Assembly: GCF_002127325.2 (NCBI RefSeq)
Contig: NC_035433.2
Location: 81,906,079 to 81,970,078, forward strand
Origin: Helianthus annuus
Taxonomy: Eukaryota > Streptophyta > Magnoliopsida > Asterales > Asteraceae
Reading direction: 5' to 3'
Length of the DNA: 64,000 nt
In this document: in pieces, positions 1 to 11,958 of the stretch
Numbering within the stretch: the stretch's first letter is position 1
Layout of the letters: each line of letters opens with the position of its first letter
Notes under the pieces: generated by a model
Database searches by the model: none
What the model was told of the DNA's origin: nothing
What the model saw: only the letters and a program-made list of their open reading frames with translations
Position numbers and translations under genes: made by a program

Positions 1-262
1 TGAACATAACCATTCTACATATAACATCAATGAACATAACCATTCTACATATAACATCAATGAACATAACCATTCTACATATAACATCAATGAACATAAC
101 CATTCTACATATAACATCAATGAACATAACCATTCTACATATAACATCAATGAACATAACCATTCTACATATAACATCAATGAACATAACCATTCTACAT
201 ATAACATCTATGAATTTTCAACATACAAAATAACCATTCTACATATAACATCAATGAACATA
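1..262. repeat. 30-bp tandem repeat array (partial, continues upstream)
   Basis: About seven near-perfect head-to-tail copies of a 30-bp AT-rich monomer (starts tgaacataaccattctac) run from base 1 to about 209, followed by a decayed partial unit to about 262. The array is cut by the window edge, so its total length is unknown. Because 30 is a multiple of three, it produces an open reading frame that is not a gene. Confidence 0.95.
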
Positions 263-439
263 ATAATGAGTAAAATATTGAAAAAAATATCAGAAAAAAC
301 TAATAAAAAAATTCAGAAAAATAAACAAATCCATAAAAAAAACCTAATCAAACTTAACTACATCAAAATAATGAGTAAATTAGTTTAATAAAATCAGTTT
401 AATAAAAAAATCAGTTTAATAAAAAAAAAGGCAATAAGC

Positions 440-660
440 AAACCTGGGTGGGATGGAGGAGGAGGCGGCGGGAGGTGGTGAGGGCGGCGACCGGATGTGG
501 TGAGGGCGGCGGCAGGAGGTGGTGAGGGCGGCGACCGGATGTGGTGAGAGCGGCGGCCGGAGGTCGTGAGGAGGAGAGGAGGAGGAGCCGGCGGAGGTGG
601 TGAGGAGGAGAGGAGGAGGAGGCGGCGGGAGGTGGTGAGGGCGGCGATTTTTTACGGGGA
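440..660. repeat. G-rich degenerate minisatellite
   Basis: Imperfect repeats built on ggaggtggtgagggcggcg, strongly purine-biased on the plus strand and much more GC-rich than the flanks. No coding sequence is supported. Confidence 0.7.
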
Positions 661-759
661 GAGGAGGAGACGAGGTGGGGGGCGGAGGTTTTGTCTGCTA
701 GGGTTTTTTTTGTGCATCAGAGGTGAAAGGGGCAACTAATGTCTATTTTTTCTTTCAGC

Positions 760-896
760 ATGTTAGTAGAACTGAATGATTCAGCACTGAATCATTAAGA
801 GATTTCCCATTAAGAGGCATAACCAAACAGCCCACCTCTGTCCGAATAAGAGGTCTTCCTCTTAATGATTCATTAAGAGGGTAACCAAACAGCCCC
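760..896. mobile_element. MITE remnant with internal inverted repeats
   Basis: The segment ends in aaccaaacagcccc followed by taa, the usual right end of PIF/Harbinger-like MITEs. An internal copy of the same end (accaaacagccca) occurs near 825, and cttaatgatt/aatcattaag are inverted repeats. The matching left terminus was not found, so it is probably truncated. Confidence 0.4.
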
Positions 897-1238
897 TAAG
901 AGTGAAAGAATGTTGTAGACTAGGCAAAGAGTTGTGTTTAATTTTCTTTTTAAAATTTGGTTTATTTATCTAGTGGGAAATAAATTTTTAAATACCCTCC
1001 AATGTTGAAAAGACAATTTGACAACGGTCATAAAGCTCGTCACCATTTGTGATCATCGCACTTGGACGGTGTTTCACAGCCATCATGTGATCATGGCCTC
1101 CATCACAGGAGTGCCCCGACCTACATCACCAGCCTGGTGTGTGACATATTCCATTTAGGGAAAAAAACATTTCGATAGTAGAAAAAATTTTAAACATTCC
1201 ATTCCAATAAAGTACATCTTATTTGAACATCATGTAAC

Positions 1239-1497
1239 AAAGGGGGTAGGGGCGCCCATCACCCATCACTCACAACTTCTAATCAAGTTCCGCCATGTCA
1301 TTAAGCATTATTCTATCACTAGTGATCGATTTTAGTGGAAATGCCCATCACTCACCACACCCAACAATTTCCCTCAACATCCTCAAATTCTTCACGCGTT
1401 TAAAAATTGACGCGTCAAAGAAATGGGTGGCGGCGGTGTTCTCTGGTCTTCCACACGTGATGGGGGGTTCACAATGGGGCGCCCCGTCCCCCCTTTA
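1239..1497. mobile_element. MITE, family A, copy 1
   Basis: Terminal inverted repeats are imperfect: aaagggggtaggggcgccc on the left and gggcgccccgtcccccctt on the right. The interior shares blocks such as aatcaagttccgccatgtca and caccacacccaacaattt with the element at 50218-50535. It is non-coding. Confidence 0.65.
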
Positions 1498-2345
1498 GGC
1501 TGAACATGTTATAAGCTCATTTTAGACATATATTTAGTGTCAACTCAATCTACATGTGTGACCCTTGACCAAGGGACAAGTGATGCTAGTCATGTTGTGA
1601 TGCGATGTGTATTGGGAACCAAAATCAACCATAGAGTGTATGTTTGATATGAAACAACAATCATGATCGTTAAATGGGAATGACCTTAATTGCATTAGTT
1701 GGTTAAGAAACCACTCATTAACAGAAATCAACATCAAAATTAGTACCTAACCAATCAAGAAAGCTTCGTTTTAAATTATGAACATATAATTTATAAGATT
1801 GCCGTTCAAAAAAAAAAATAATTTATAAGACCATGGTCAATGTAAATCATTTAGCTTACATTTGACTTATGTGGATTTAACATTTGAGGAGGAATACATT
1901 GGAGGGATTTGCATTTTGAGTAGAATATTATTGTGGAAGAATGCTGCATTTGTTGGAGGGATGATGGGTCCATATGTTTGTTTTATATTTATTTTATTCT
2001 TTTCTTGTTTTAATTTATTTTGATATGCATAAATAAGTTGTAAACTATAAGCTTTAGTGAATTGTATATCATTTTTTATTTTTTATTTTTTCAAATATAG
2101 TAATTGGACAAAATAACAAAAAAAATGTGATGTTATTATTTTAAAATATAAGTTTGCTAATGCTACTTTAATGAAAAATAATACAAAAAACTAAGATACG
2201 TATATGTTAATGCTCGTGTTTAGAAGTTTAATGTTTTGTTTTTATAAATTTTGATATAAATAATGCGAAAATTAAAAAAAATGTATATTGATAGAGCTTA
2301 ATTATTAAAAATAGATGTAAAAGTGGTGATGATGTGGAAATATAA
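1498..2345. other. Intergenic, AT-rich
   Basis: AT-rich sequence with scattered homopolymer runs. No exon with codon structure, RNA gene or repeat boundary was seen. Confidence 0.6.
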
Positions 2346-3045
2346 GGTAGTGTTTGGTATGCAGAATGAGGGGTGTAATGGAATGGATGATTACGAGGAA
2401 ATGAAAAAAAGTGTGTTTGGTTGGTCAATGGAATGGAATCACTCATTCCAAAATGCATTTCATTCCCTCAAAATCATTCCTTCCACCCCCCATGTTTTTT
2501 TTTTTTCCATTTCATCCTCCCTTGCACCATTTATCAACAACACCACAACCCACAACCTTCGTCACAACCCACCACCACCACCAACCACCACTGACGCCAT
2601 CGCTGCCACCTGCCACCACCTGACCCCGACAGCCACCGTTGCCGCCGCCACCCACTCGCAACCGTTATCACCCACAGCTGCGACCAACCGCTAACGACAC
2701 TCGCCGCCGCTGCCCACAACCATCGTCGACGCCACCACCACCGCCACCACCAACTGTCGCCGCCGCCACACTGCCACCACCACCACCCTTCGCCGCCGCT
2801 GACACCCACCACCGCCACCTATAACCACCCACAATCACTACCACCGACCACCACCACTCACCGCTGATTTTATTACTCCATTTTTCTTGTCTACCGAACA
2901 ATACACAATAATAACTCATTCCATTCACACATGGTAACCAAACAAGACATGGAATGGTAATGATCCATTGCATTCCCTCGTCCATTCCATTACCTCGTCC
3001 ATTCCATTCCTTCGTCCATTCCATTACCCCATACCAAACAGACCC
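2346..3045. mobile_element. Harbinger-like non-autonomous element (700 bp)
   Basis: Imperfect terminal inverted repeats ggtagtgtttggtatg and cataccaaacagaccc are flanked by a 3-bp TAA target duplication (2343-2345 and 3046-3048). Subterminal regions repeat the motif ggaatgga/tccattcc. The core (2560-2860) is a CCACCA/GCCGCC-rich low-complexity block that gives spurious reading frames on both strands. No transposase is present. Confidence 0.75.
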
Positions 3046-3300
3046 TAAGTATTGGTAAAGATATTTGTAGGATTGGAAGTTATTAGTGTATTTGTGAAAA
3101 TTTGATGTGGCAGCTGACTATGCACATTTATGAATGCATTTATCACCTTCCATTGTTGGTCTAACTATCTGTGTTTTAAATCATAAGTTATACACGAACA
3201 TACTTACCATGACCATAAGGCATAGGTTTTGAAACCACTATATTACATTACATTACATTTATAAGTACAATGGCGCGAAGGAATTGAAGAAGAAACATTT

Positions 3301-3670
3301 TTAATGACCATTTCCATTTTTACCTTCACTCTCGACGTTTGTAGGTTGTATTGTGCTCATCATTATCACGATCTTCTTGTATGATGGGTCGGGCCCCACA
3401 CGTGAATCACAAACACATTGAGCATGTCCCTCTTTATATCCATATCCGATAAGAACACCACATTGGCGACACATAAGCTTGGTCTTTGAACCATTACGAC
3501 CCAAAGAAATTGGAAGGCAAGACACCTCATCTATTTGAGTGAATCGGCTTGGGTCAATGGATTGGAAGGACACTGAATCTTTCTTAACGGATTCACTATA
3601 TTTAGAGGTTGTTTCATCAATATTCCTATTCGAAGATGACAAGTTCAATTCATATCCACACGAGCCACAA
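3301..3670 (-). CDS. Last exon of an At4g08330-like CxxC protein (partial model)
   Basis: The minus-strand reading frame contains CGSCGYELNLSSSNRN near the start of the exon and CRQCGVLIGYGY later, two CxxC pairs resembling a zinc-ribbon. I recognise this pattern from the plant family annotated as uncharacterized protein At4g08330, chloroplastic; the function is unknown. The reading frame has an in-frame stop just upstream and no ATG, but ttcttccaatag at 3671-3682 is a good splice acceptor, so the exon should begin at 3670 with one base completing a split codon. An ATG beginning M-S-Q-A-D on the minus strand at 4501 is a tempting first exon, but its donor phase does not match exon 2. The 5' part is therefore unresolved, and a missing or decayed exon is possible. 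Confidence 0.55.
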
Positions 3671-4900
3671 CTATTGGAAGAAGACAAATGAACACATCAA
3701 CAAATTTAACAAAGTAGTTATAGTCATGTAGTTAAGGCCGGTCATGACATAAAGCTCATTTATGGAATGTATACATTCTAATTCAGTGTTATCCCCCCCC
3801 CCCCCCCCACACACACACACAAAAATGAAAACTAAATATACAATCACATTTTATACATAAATCATTATATCAACAAAATAAATCTTCACATAACAAGCAT
3901 CACTCATTATCACTTCAACAAACCCTAAAATTACAGTCTTTCAAATTTACCTAGCTACGTGAGTCAAGCGTGCGAACTCGCTATGCTTAAACTGGAATTC
4001 ACATTGGTTTGATCTTTTGTTTACTTACATAGGTAGCAAATTGTTTATATATAACCCATATTATATGATATGATACTAATCGTAGCATTTTTTGATGCTA
4101 CACCCATCATTTGCATACATTTTTTATACACCATATGCTTCTCAACAAGTTTAATTTAAAAAAAAAAAAAAAACACTATCATAATTATCAAAAATAATTC
4201 TGTGACACAAGTAAAAATTCATCCACATGAACAACTAATTTATCTAGTTGCAAGTCATGAAAATAACTGTAAATTAATTTATGAACAACCGTCAAATTCA
4301 CTATAAATACCAAAAGAAAGAGATATCCGTAGTCATAGATTTATACAAATCAAACAATCAACTATCATATATTCATATCCATCAGAAAATCAACAAATTT
4401 TCACATAAAATCACATCAATTCATGAATTAGAAGTTTAGAACCAAACCCTAATTGATCAAAAGGATTAAAAACTGAATCAAACACCATCAGCTTGAGACA
4501 TCCTTTGATAATCGAAAAAACAATATTATTAAGACTGTCCTTTTTTTTTCATGCGATCCGGGTTAACTTCTGATATTTGGAGTAGGGTTTGTAACGCTTG
4601 TTGCCAAGTGGAAAGAATCAAAGGTATCGGGATCAGTGCCAGCTGACGGCTGCTTTTTACTTGTTTGGGAATTTCGTAAAAAACATGTGATTTTTTTGTA
4701 TACGTAATGCTGTGTGCAGTGTATGTATCGATCAATGAGGATTGAGGTGTTTCTTCGTATTTTTCGGAAATGAAATTGGGTTATTACCTTTTGAATTTGT
4801 AATTTTTAACTAAGCTTATTATATTTCATTAATCATTATATGAAATTCAGGTATTAAATATAATATACTATTTTAAGTATAAAGAGTTTAATTTAAGTAG
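3671..4900. other. Putative intron/upstream DNA of the CxxC gene and intergenic sequence
   Basis: Holds a poly-C run followed by an AC microsatellite (3795-3822), a poly-A run near 4160, and AT-rich sequence. A minus-strand open frame at 4529-4735 lacks an ATG and a recognisable domain. Confidence 0.5.
3795..3822. repeat. Poly-C / AC microsatellite
   Basis: About 17 consecutive C residues are followed directly by alternating CA. Such a run is prone to length variation and assembly error. Confidence 0.9.
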
Positions 4901-4902
4901 TA

Positions 4903-5543
4903 CTAGGTTAGTTTCCCGTGTGTTACACGGGTTAAACAATTTAAACTATATAATAAATATTTCCTGTAAAACAAAGACAACCAAATTAGTAGATTGATTT
5001 AAATGGGAAAACATAATTAGAGGGCCTGGGGAAGTGTTATGTGTCCCCATATACGTTTCTTTTATATATAGATGTTTTTAACTAACTTATTAATTGACTT
5101 TAATTAGTTAAGAGTTTATGTATTTTTTTATAATTAATAATAATATCGGTTCTATATTTAATAGTCAAATTATTATTGATCATGTATTCAACTTGATAAA
5201 CAAACGTAAACATATAGTAACAAATTCAATAAATTAAAAACTATAAATGTCTTAACCATCTTAAAGTAATTAACCAACAAAAAAAAATAAGGTATCAAAC
5301 TCCAATGAATCAAATCTATAAAACAACATAATTTGTATGATTTTGAAGTTGTTTAGAATTTTAATGCTTTGAGATCATAGTTATCCATTTGGAATTTAAA
5401 TTTGGATATAGATTATGACTTTTATAAGGAACCGTAATTTTCCTGAATTTAAAATTAAATTAATTAATAATTATTTATAATTAAAATAGTCTAGAATAAT
5501 GACAAGTGTCCATTTATTGGTTTCTTTTATTATATAGTATAGA
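4903..5543 (-). mobile_element. Mini-Helitron, minus orientation (641 bp)
   Basis: Read on the minus strand, the element starts with TCTATACTATATAATAAAAG at 5543 (preceded by A) and ends in CTAG at 4903 (followed by T), as expected for A/T insertion. Just inside the 3' end is a hairpin, cccgtgt/acacggg on the plus strand (about 4915-4930). There is no coding capacity, so it is non-autonomous. Confidence 0.8.
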
Positions 5544-5730
5544 TTTGAATCTTATTAACAAATAAACAAATATTATCTATATCTATTTGTTTAGGATATA
5601 TTCTTTATTTGAATCTTATTAACAAATATTATTTATATCAATTTGTTTAGGGTAAAAGATAAAAAGATAAAATTTATGGATGGAAATAATATATATATTT
5701 TTAAATCTTATTAGCAAATATTATCTATAT

Positions 5731-5912
5731 CTATTTATTTAGGCGGGAAAAAACTATTGAGATCACCTCATAGAGCGACATGTGTCCCCCATATGATTTA
5801 CTTTATTATATGTATAGATATCTATTTATTTAGGCGGGAAAAAACTATTGAGATCACCTCATAGAGCGACATGTGTCCCCCATATGATTTACTTTATTAT
5901 ATGTATAGATTT
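5731..5912. repeat. 91-bp tandem duplication carrying a Helitron 5' end
   Basis: Two almost identical 91-bp units (5731-5821 and 5822-5912), each containing aggcgggaaaaaactattga and ending in tatgtatagat. On the minus strand each unit begins like a Helitron 5' terminus (atctatacatataataaag). Confidence 0.85.
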
Positions 5913-7379
5913 CCCGTTAGTTATTAAAAAAAATTATGTCTCCTTGATGTATACGTCGTCATGTGAATATCTATATCTATACTATTATAAAAAGGAGAAG
6001 TGATGTACACACATGTAATTTTACATGACGTCCATCATTTTATGCAATATGTACAACTAATTAATGCGTGTTTTATGAGGGTAAAATTGTAAAGAATACA
6101 AAATTTTAAGACACTAGAAATTAGGGGATTTCAGTCTTCACATGAATGCTTCGGTTTCAGATGACTTCAATCGTCGCCCCCATTCAATTTAACCCAATCG
6201 ATATCTCAACTGTTGCACTTGAAATCCTTCTCTCTAGCAACAATAGATAAAAACTTCATGATTGAAAGAAGAACAACAGCTTGAAATTCCACAAACTTTG
6301 TATTTCAATCGCCATAGGTTTATCCAAAAACGAAAAATGGCCAGCAGTAGCAACAGCAAGAAAGAAGTGATTCGATTGGGAGGGGCGATTTGAGCAGGTG
6401 AATTTGATTATTGTTCGATCGGCTACCCTACTTCTCTTTATCATTCTAATTGATTCGACTTGGGCGGTGCAGTGGTCTCCTTGCCCCTTCATATTCCTTG
6501 AAAACCCTAGCACAACAAAAGCATCTGGTAAGAATCAAATCTATCAAGTTTAACCAGTTGATACCCCTAATCGATTCTTGGTTTATAATTTCCTCATGAC
6601 CTTTGCGTCGTTTTTTATCTGCGTCTTCTCGATGGCTCAACATTATGTTCCATATAACAAAGCCGGTCAAATTACAACCCTGTAAAATTTTCCCAAAAGG
6701 TTCAGTTGGGAAATTCATTTATCTAACACGAGTGTGAGATTTTAATTGTGTGAGCATTATTTTTTGCAGGAATGTTAGTAAATTGAGAAGCAATCAGAAA
6801 ACCGTTCGGACTTCTTCGGTGAAAGTTGTATATTTCGGTGATTATCCGTCACTAGACAAGAATTCAAGGGGGAGAATATGGTCCATTAGGTAGGGTTCTG
6901 TGCTTCTGTTTCATTATTATTATTATCAATCTATTTATTTATTGTAATTGTTGAGTAATTTCTAATACGCAGGGAGGATGTACAAATCACATGGGTTTTT
7001 GAAAGTTAATTTTATAGTTTGTAGGTTATTGTTATGTGATTTGTTTGTGTAATGTATCTTTATATTCTAATTTTGATGAACAGGTGAATTAATAACATAT
7101 CTTGGGGTTTAATATGAGGGCTAAAAAAGGTAAGATTTGTGAGTTTAATTTTTAATTTTTAATTTGTGATTTCTTTTAGCCCTAATTAAATAGAATGTGT
7201 GTAGTGTATTAATTATGCTACATGAGTATCCACATTTTTGTGTGTGTGTATGTATGTTATTAAGGTGAATGGAATTACAATTTATTGGGAGGTTTAAGGC
7301 TATATTTTGGCTTTTATGTAAGTTTTCATTTGACCTTTCGAGTTGATTTACCGGTCGCTACATGATATGAACTTATCTT

Positions 7380-7735
7380 GAAACTGATACACTTGTTGGG
7401 TTGTAATCGAGCTGAGCCAGGCTGGGCTCGAGCTTGAACTTAAACGTTCCGGCTCAACTCGGCTCGCCTCATTTATTTTCGAGCTGAAAAGTCGAACTTG
7501 AGGTCGGCTTGTAAAAACTTCGAATGAGGTCGAGCCCAATTGAGTCGGCTCATTATTTTTTTTTCAAATATATTAATAGCATAAAAAACAAAAATGAAAA
7601 AATTAACACACATTTCTAAAATATATACACACACACATACATACGAGCCATGAGTCGAGCCATCGAGTTGAGCTGGCTTGGCTCAGAAACAAAATGAGCT
7701 TATTTCGAGCAAGCTTTTTGAACACCCCTATACAC
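7380..7735. mobile_element. Degenerate GAGCT/GGCTC-motif element
   Basis: A block of imperfect repeats of cgagct, gagcc and ggctcg, in both orientations, terminated on the right by aagctttttgaacacccct. It interrupts the captured sequence in H1. Such low-complexity, self-complementary blocks recur elsewhere in the window with other core words. Confidence 0.5.
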
Positions 7736-8011
7736 TTGTGGCACTGCCTGCCATGGGGTATGGTATTATAAAAGAAGTAGGGTTGAGGGGCTCTGAAAAA
7801 TGAATATATGTTTCTTACTGTGGCTACTGCTTCCATATTGATTTATCTGATGTAATTTGTGGTCTAGGTGGTGAAAATCACAATTAAAGTAAGTTGGTCA
7901 TGCTTGTTGATGCTTCTATATTTGCAACGTGTTGTTAATATCTCTGTTCATGCTTGTGGATACTTTGTATTTACAAGAGCCGTGATGTCATGCTTATTAT
8001 AATTTTTTTAG

Positions 8012-8265
8012 GTCCAAAGGGATACAGGTGTCTTCTCCATCAACATGTCCAAAAGTTGAAGAAACCACCCCCGGTATATCAAACACAAAATGAAGGATCC
8101 GACCATAATCCAAGGTTCAGATCCACTGTTTCCGTAGATGGTGTGAGCTACACATCGTCAAGCACATTTCAACTTCGTAAGATTGCCGAGTTGGATGTTT
8201 CAAGAATTGCATATACTGCCATAACGCAGAAGGAAAAAACTGAAGCATTGCAGTTTATACAACAG
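8012..8265 (+). pseudogene. Captured exon of a dsRNA-binding (DRB-type) protein
   Basis: The open exon is preceded by an acceptor (tttttttag ending at 8011) and followed by a GT donor at 8266. The translation contains a double-stranded-RNA-binding motif. A KGYRCLLHQHVQKL helix is followed by P-P-V-Y-Q-T, then the family hallmark D-H-N-P-R-F-R-S-T-V-V-D-G beta strands, and the second helix with A-E-L-D-V-S-R-I-A. This matches plant DRB/HYL1-type proteins. Only one motif is present, without the rest of the gene, inside Helitron H1, so it is best read as a captured gene fragment. It could still be transcribed. Sequence after 8300 has an open frame with no recognisable domain. Confidence 0.6.
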
Positions 8266-8559
8266 GTTTGATGTTTACAAGTTATAGCATTTCTTTTATA
8301 GAATTAGTTTTGTTATTTAATGTAATAACCGGTCGTAAACAGGTATACAATTTTATACCCTATGGAAATGAGTAATAGTGTAAATTTAATGATCGAATAT
8401 GAAATTAGATGTGATACTACTATGAGTATGCATACTCTCAAGGTCTTGGTCAAAGAGAGCTCAGCAGAAGTCAAAATAGTTAGTTCGCTTACCGAGTGGT
8501 ACAATGCGATTCGGTTATGTAACAACCGCGAGGAAAGGTATAATCGCACACTCGACCAA

Positions 8560-8702
8560 CAAATTAATATATTAATATGTGATATTGTATCATTATATAC
8601 ATGCATACGACTGCTTGTTTTTTGTGACATTGTATCATTACATACATGCATAATTAATATATTAATATGTGGTATTGTATCATTATATACATGCATAATT
8701 GT
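8560..8702. repeat. Imperfect tandem repeat in H1
   Basis: Three diverged copies of a unit containing attgtatcattatatacatgc, two of them preceded by attaatatattaatatgtg. Confidence 0.8.
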
Positions 8703-8879
8703 GTATTTTTTCATGTTAGGCTTGTTTGCTTTCAGGTTGCAGGTGTATAACCTGATTGAATCTAAAGTTCAAGACGGCGGTAACTGTCAAGTCGGTTATG
8801 TTTTATAAAACCAGAAAATTCTGATATAACTGTAACCTTTTTTTTATGCTATATATAAAATGGTAACTACTAAAGCATT

Positions 8880-9360
8880 TGGAACCAAAATGGGTCAATT
8901 TTTTCACTCAATGGGTCAAAATGGATCAATTAAAATTCCATCTCACATATTTTCGGGGCAGAACGGGTCGACAACTTCAAAGAAATAGATCAATGTGGGT
9001 TGGTGTCTTAAAGAAACGGGACAAGTTTCGGATCGGAACGGGTTCGGTTCGGATCGAGTTTCGGATCGGAACGGAACGTAGTTGGTTTGAATCGAATTTC
9101 AGGTCGGCACGGGTTTCGGGCAGACATGACTTTTCGCACGGGACAAGGTTCACGTCGGGACGGATTTTAGCACTAGATGGGTTTCAGTTCGGTTTTTTTT
9201 TGTTGGGGTCGGTTATTTTCGGTTTCGGTTGAGATTTTTTGTTTCGTTTTGGTTTCTTTTTTCATTCGATTTTTTTTATTTTTTTTGTTTCGTTTTGGTC
9301 GGTTTCAGCTTTTTTGGAAAAGGACCCGACTCGAAACCCGTTCTGACCCGGACTTGCTCA
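8880..9360. repeat. Degenerate TTCGG/GGATCGG low-complexity block
   Basis: Long run of imperfect ttcggatcggaacgg-like words between gggtcaaaatgg and acccgttctgacccgg ends, which are roughly inverted. Probably a non-autonomous element of the degenerate-motif class. The overlapping open frames are low-complexity and are not called as genes. Confidence 0.5.
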
Positions 9361-9631
9361 AAAAGTTGAAGTCTTTTTCATTTCTGAAGTTGGAAAGTAA
9401 CAAATTTCCAATATTTCATCTAAATTTGAATAATTATTTGCACTCTTTTGAGTTCAATGTTGATCACAGCAGTTGGAGGGCTTCAATACATCAGTACCAA
9501 AAGGGTAAAACACGATACGCTCATTACCGGCAAACAGATTATCTATTAGCAGAGTCAGGGTGGCATTGCAGCTTCTGTTTCTGAAAAATTACAGATTTTG
9601 TATTCAAGATGAAAGCTATTTTGTATTCAAG

Positions 9632-9886
9632 ATGAAAGCTTACAGCCACATGGATCGAGTCAGGTTCTCACACTTTCTTGACCCGAAAATGATTCAGAAT
9701 GTAATATGCAACGGTTATGACTTGTACAATATGCTTCCCGAAGAGTACACGTTTAAGGATATCATAGCGAAAATGGGTCCAATTTCTCATTCTTATTCAG
9801 CAGTCCATCATCCATCATATCTATTAAACAATGCAGATGAATACAGGTATCTTTTGCCTAGTAATTGCATCCGTGAAGCGGGTTGA
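9632..9886 (+). pseudogene. Unrecognised open exon-like segment in H1
   Basis: An open frame with ordinary amino-acid composition (contains D-P-K-M-I-Q-N-V-I-C-N-G-Y-D-L-Y and M-G-P-I-S-H-S-Y) lies between low-complexity DNA and the H1 3' end. I do not recognise the family. Its position in a gene-capturing Helitron suggests another captured fragment. A GT lies near 9848 (aggtatct), so the real exon may end there. Confidence 0.3.
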
Positions 9887-10889
9887 ATTTTGGTTTAATG
9901 TAACTTTTCATGATATAAACATAGTTTAAGTACTTATTTACCAAAGGATTATAGGCTGTGTTTTTTTAATTAACGAGTGATTAAGTTGTACATTTTTTCC
10001 TCCTATAATATACATATGGAGAGTTTTGAAATCTTGTTGAGTTGTTTCAAATGTTTTTTCCCCTACTGCTCTGACTTGTACTGTACTGCTGCTCTGACTT
10101 GTACTGTACAAGCTTGGTGAGTAGCATGCTATCGTTTAACTAACATTTTAACGCTTGAATTATGTTCTCACTCCGTATTTGCGCATCCGCAGCAACGCGC
10201 GGGTTTCCCACTAGTACTATATAATACATCTTCTTAGGACTAAGATGTAATTTTACCCCTTAATTTTAAGACGTCATATGAAACGTCATTGCATTTTTCG
10301 TGAGTTTCATCCCAAGCTTCCAAATATGGCCCCATTCACTTAGGTTTCAATGATTTTTTACATTTCTTATATGCAGATTGAATAATGAAATCAAACGTTT
10401 CCGTTGCCTTCCCTCAACCCTAATCAATCAAAACACCGCGATGAACAATCGTCAGTTATGGCCTTTCAATTGAGGCGTGATTGAAACCAATTGAAGACGC
10501 GAATTGAATCCACCCCTTCGCTTCCGGATCCCACCCCCCTTTAAACTCAACATTTTGTCATTTAGGATGCGACACCTGCGACTTCAGTTGCTTACCCTAA
10601 GGTCAGTTTTTTAAACTCTGAATTGTTGTGTATAATCGGATTTATCTTTACCCCATCATCTTCTTTTAATTTCAGGGTTTGTGTGATAGATGAATTAAAA
10701 CATGATCGTGTAATCTCTTGTGAATATATCCATATCTACAACATCAACGAGTGAATTAATAGAGGAAGTAAGAGATCTCTACAATTTCTTACCAATGTAA
10801 GGTGTTTTGTCTACTCCGTTGAGCTCATTTCATAAAGTCATAAAGTCATACAGCCATACATACAAGTGCTTGTATAGAAACTCAAGTTT

Positions 10890-11460
10890 GAACCCTAAAA
10901 TCATGTTTGTCAGATCTGTATTTTGCTGTATAGAAACTCAAGTGCTTGTATAGAAACTCAAGTCATAAAATCATGTTTGTCAGATCTGTATTTTGCTGTA
11001 TTTGGTTGTTATATTTGTTGAATTGCCTTCTCTTTGTTTTTCTACATCATTTTGTTTTATTTTTTTATCTTTATAATGTTATGGATTTGAATTTACTTAT
11101 CACCTCATACGGGCCACTTACGACGCATATGATATGACTATTTTGTCGTATGACCCGTATGACATGATACGGCCCATATGAGTGTATTACACATCAGTGG
11201 TGTTTGGATAGCGTGTCAGCGCACCAGTGATGCAATGCAGAAACTAGGTGACGACGTATGACAAGGCGAAAACAGACATACGTGCGTTATAAAGTATAAA
11301 CATCAGTAATTAATGTGACAATCAAACAATTCATACGAGCCATATAAATTTGGCGAACTTTACCTCATACGGACCTGCATACAACCTATATGACTCGTAT
11401 GACATGATATGGTCCGTATGAGTGTATGACATGCCAATGGTGTTTGGATAGTGTGGGTAA
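10890..11460. repeat. Direct repeats and CATACGG/CCGTATG degenerate block
   Basis: A 34-bp segment (aaaatcatgtttgtcagatc...) is repeated at about 10900 and 10967. From 11100 to 11450 there are two diverged copies of a segment rich in cgtatgacatgatacgg and gtgtttggatag. The words ccgtatg and catacgg make it largely self-complementary. Confidence 0.6.
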
Positions 11461-11534
11461 CTGGTGTTCCAATAATGTCAGCCTTTACTTCATGATGGAC
11501 ATATAATGATGCGGGTACCTATAATTTTGTGTAG

Positions 11535-11958
<424 letters not shown>

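Larger units (their letters stand above)
5976..10214 (+). mobile_element. Helitron H1 nested in H2
   Basis: Starts with TCTATACTATTATAAAAAGG after an A and ends with cgcgcgggtttcccactag (CTAG 10211-10214) before a T. Total 4239 bp, no Rep/helicase. The 5' 40 bases are closely similar to those of the Helitron at 52918, including ggagaagtgatgtac versus agaagaagtgatgtac, so the two are one family. It carries a dsRNA-binding-protein exon (8012-8265) and other unassigned transcript-like sequence. Confidence 0.8.

Noticed and set aside
30..233. Open frame of a repeated 10-residue peptide
   Set aside because: It is the direct translation of the 30-bp tandem repeat, with no gene signals.
2323..3024. 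Several overlapping open frames rich in Pro/His/Thr or Trp/Gly
   Set aside because: All come from the CCACCA/GCCGCC low-complexity core of a non-autonomous element, on both strands.
4486..4501. M-S-Q-A-D start on the minus strand as exon 1 of the CxxC gene
   Set aside because: Its GT donor leaves phase 1 while exon 2 needs two preceding bases, so the join is out of frame.
4529..4735. Minus-strand 68-codon frame ending K-K-K-G-Q-S
   Set aside because: No ATG, no acceptor, no recognised domain. Kept only as a possible orphan exon.
8879..9584. Two long plus-strand open frames
   Set aside because: They are translations of degenerate TTCGG words with Phe/Arg-rich composition, not a gene.
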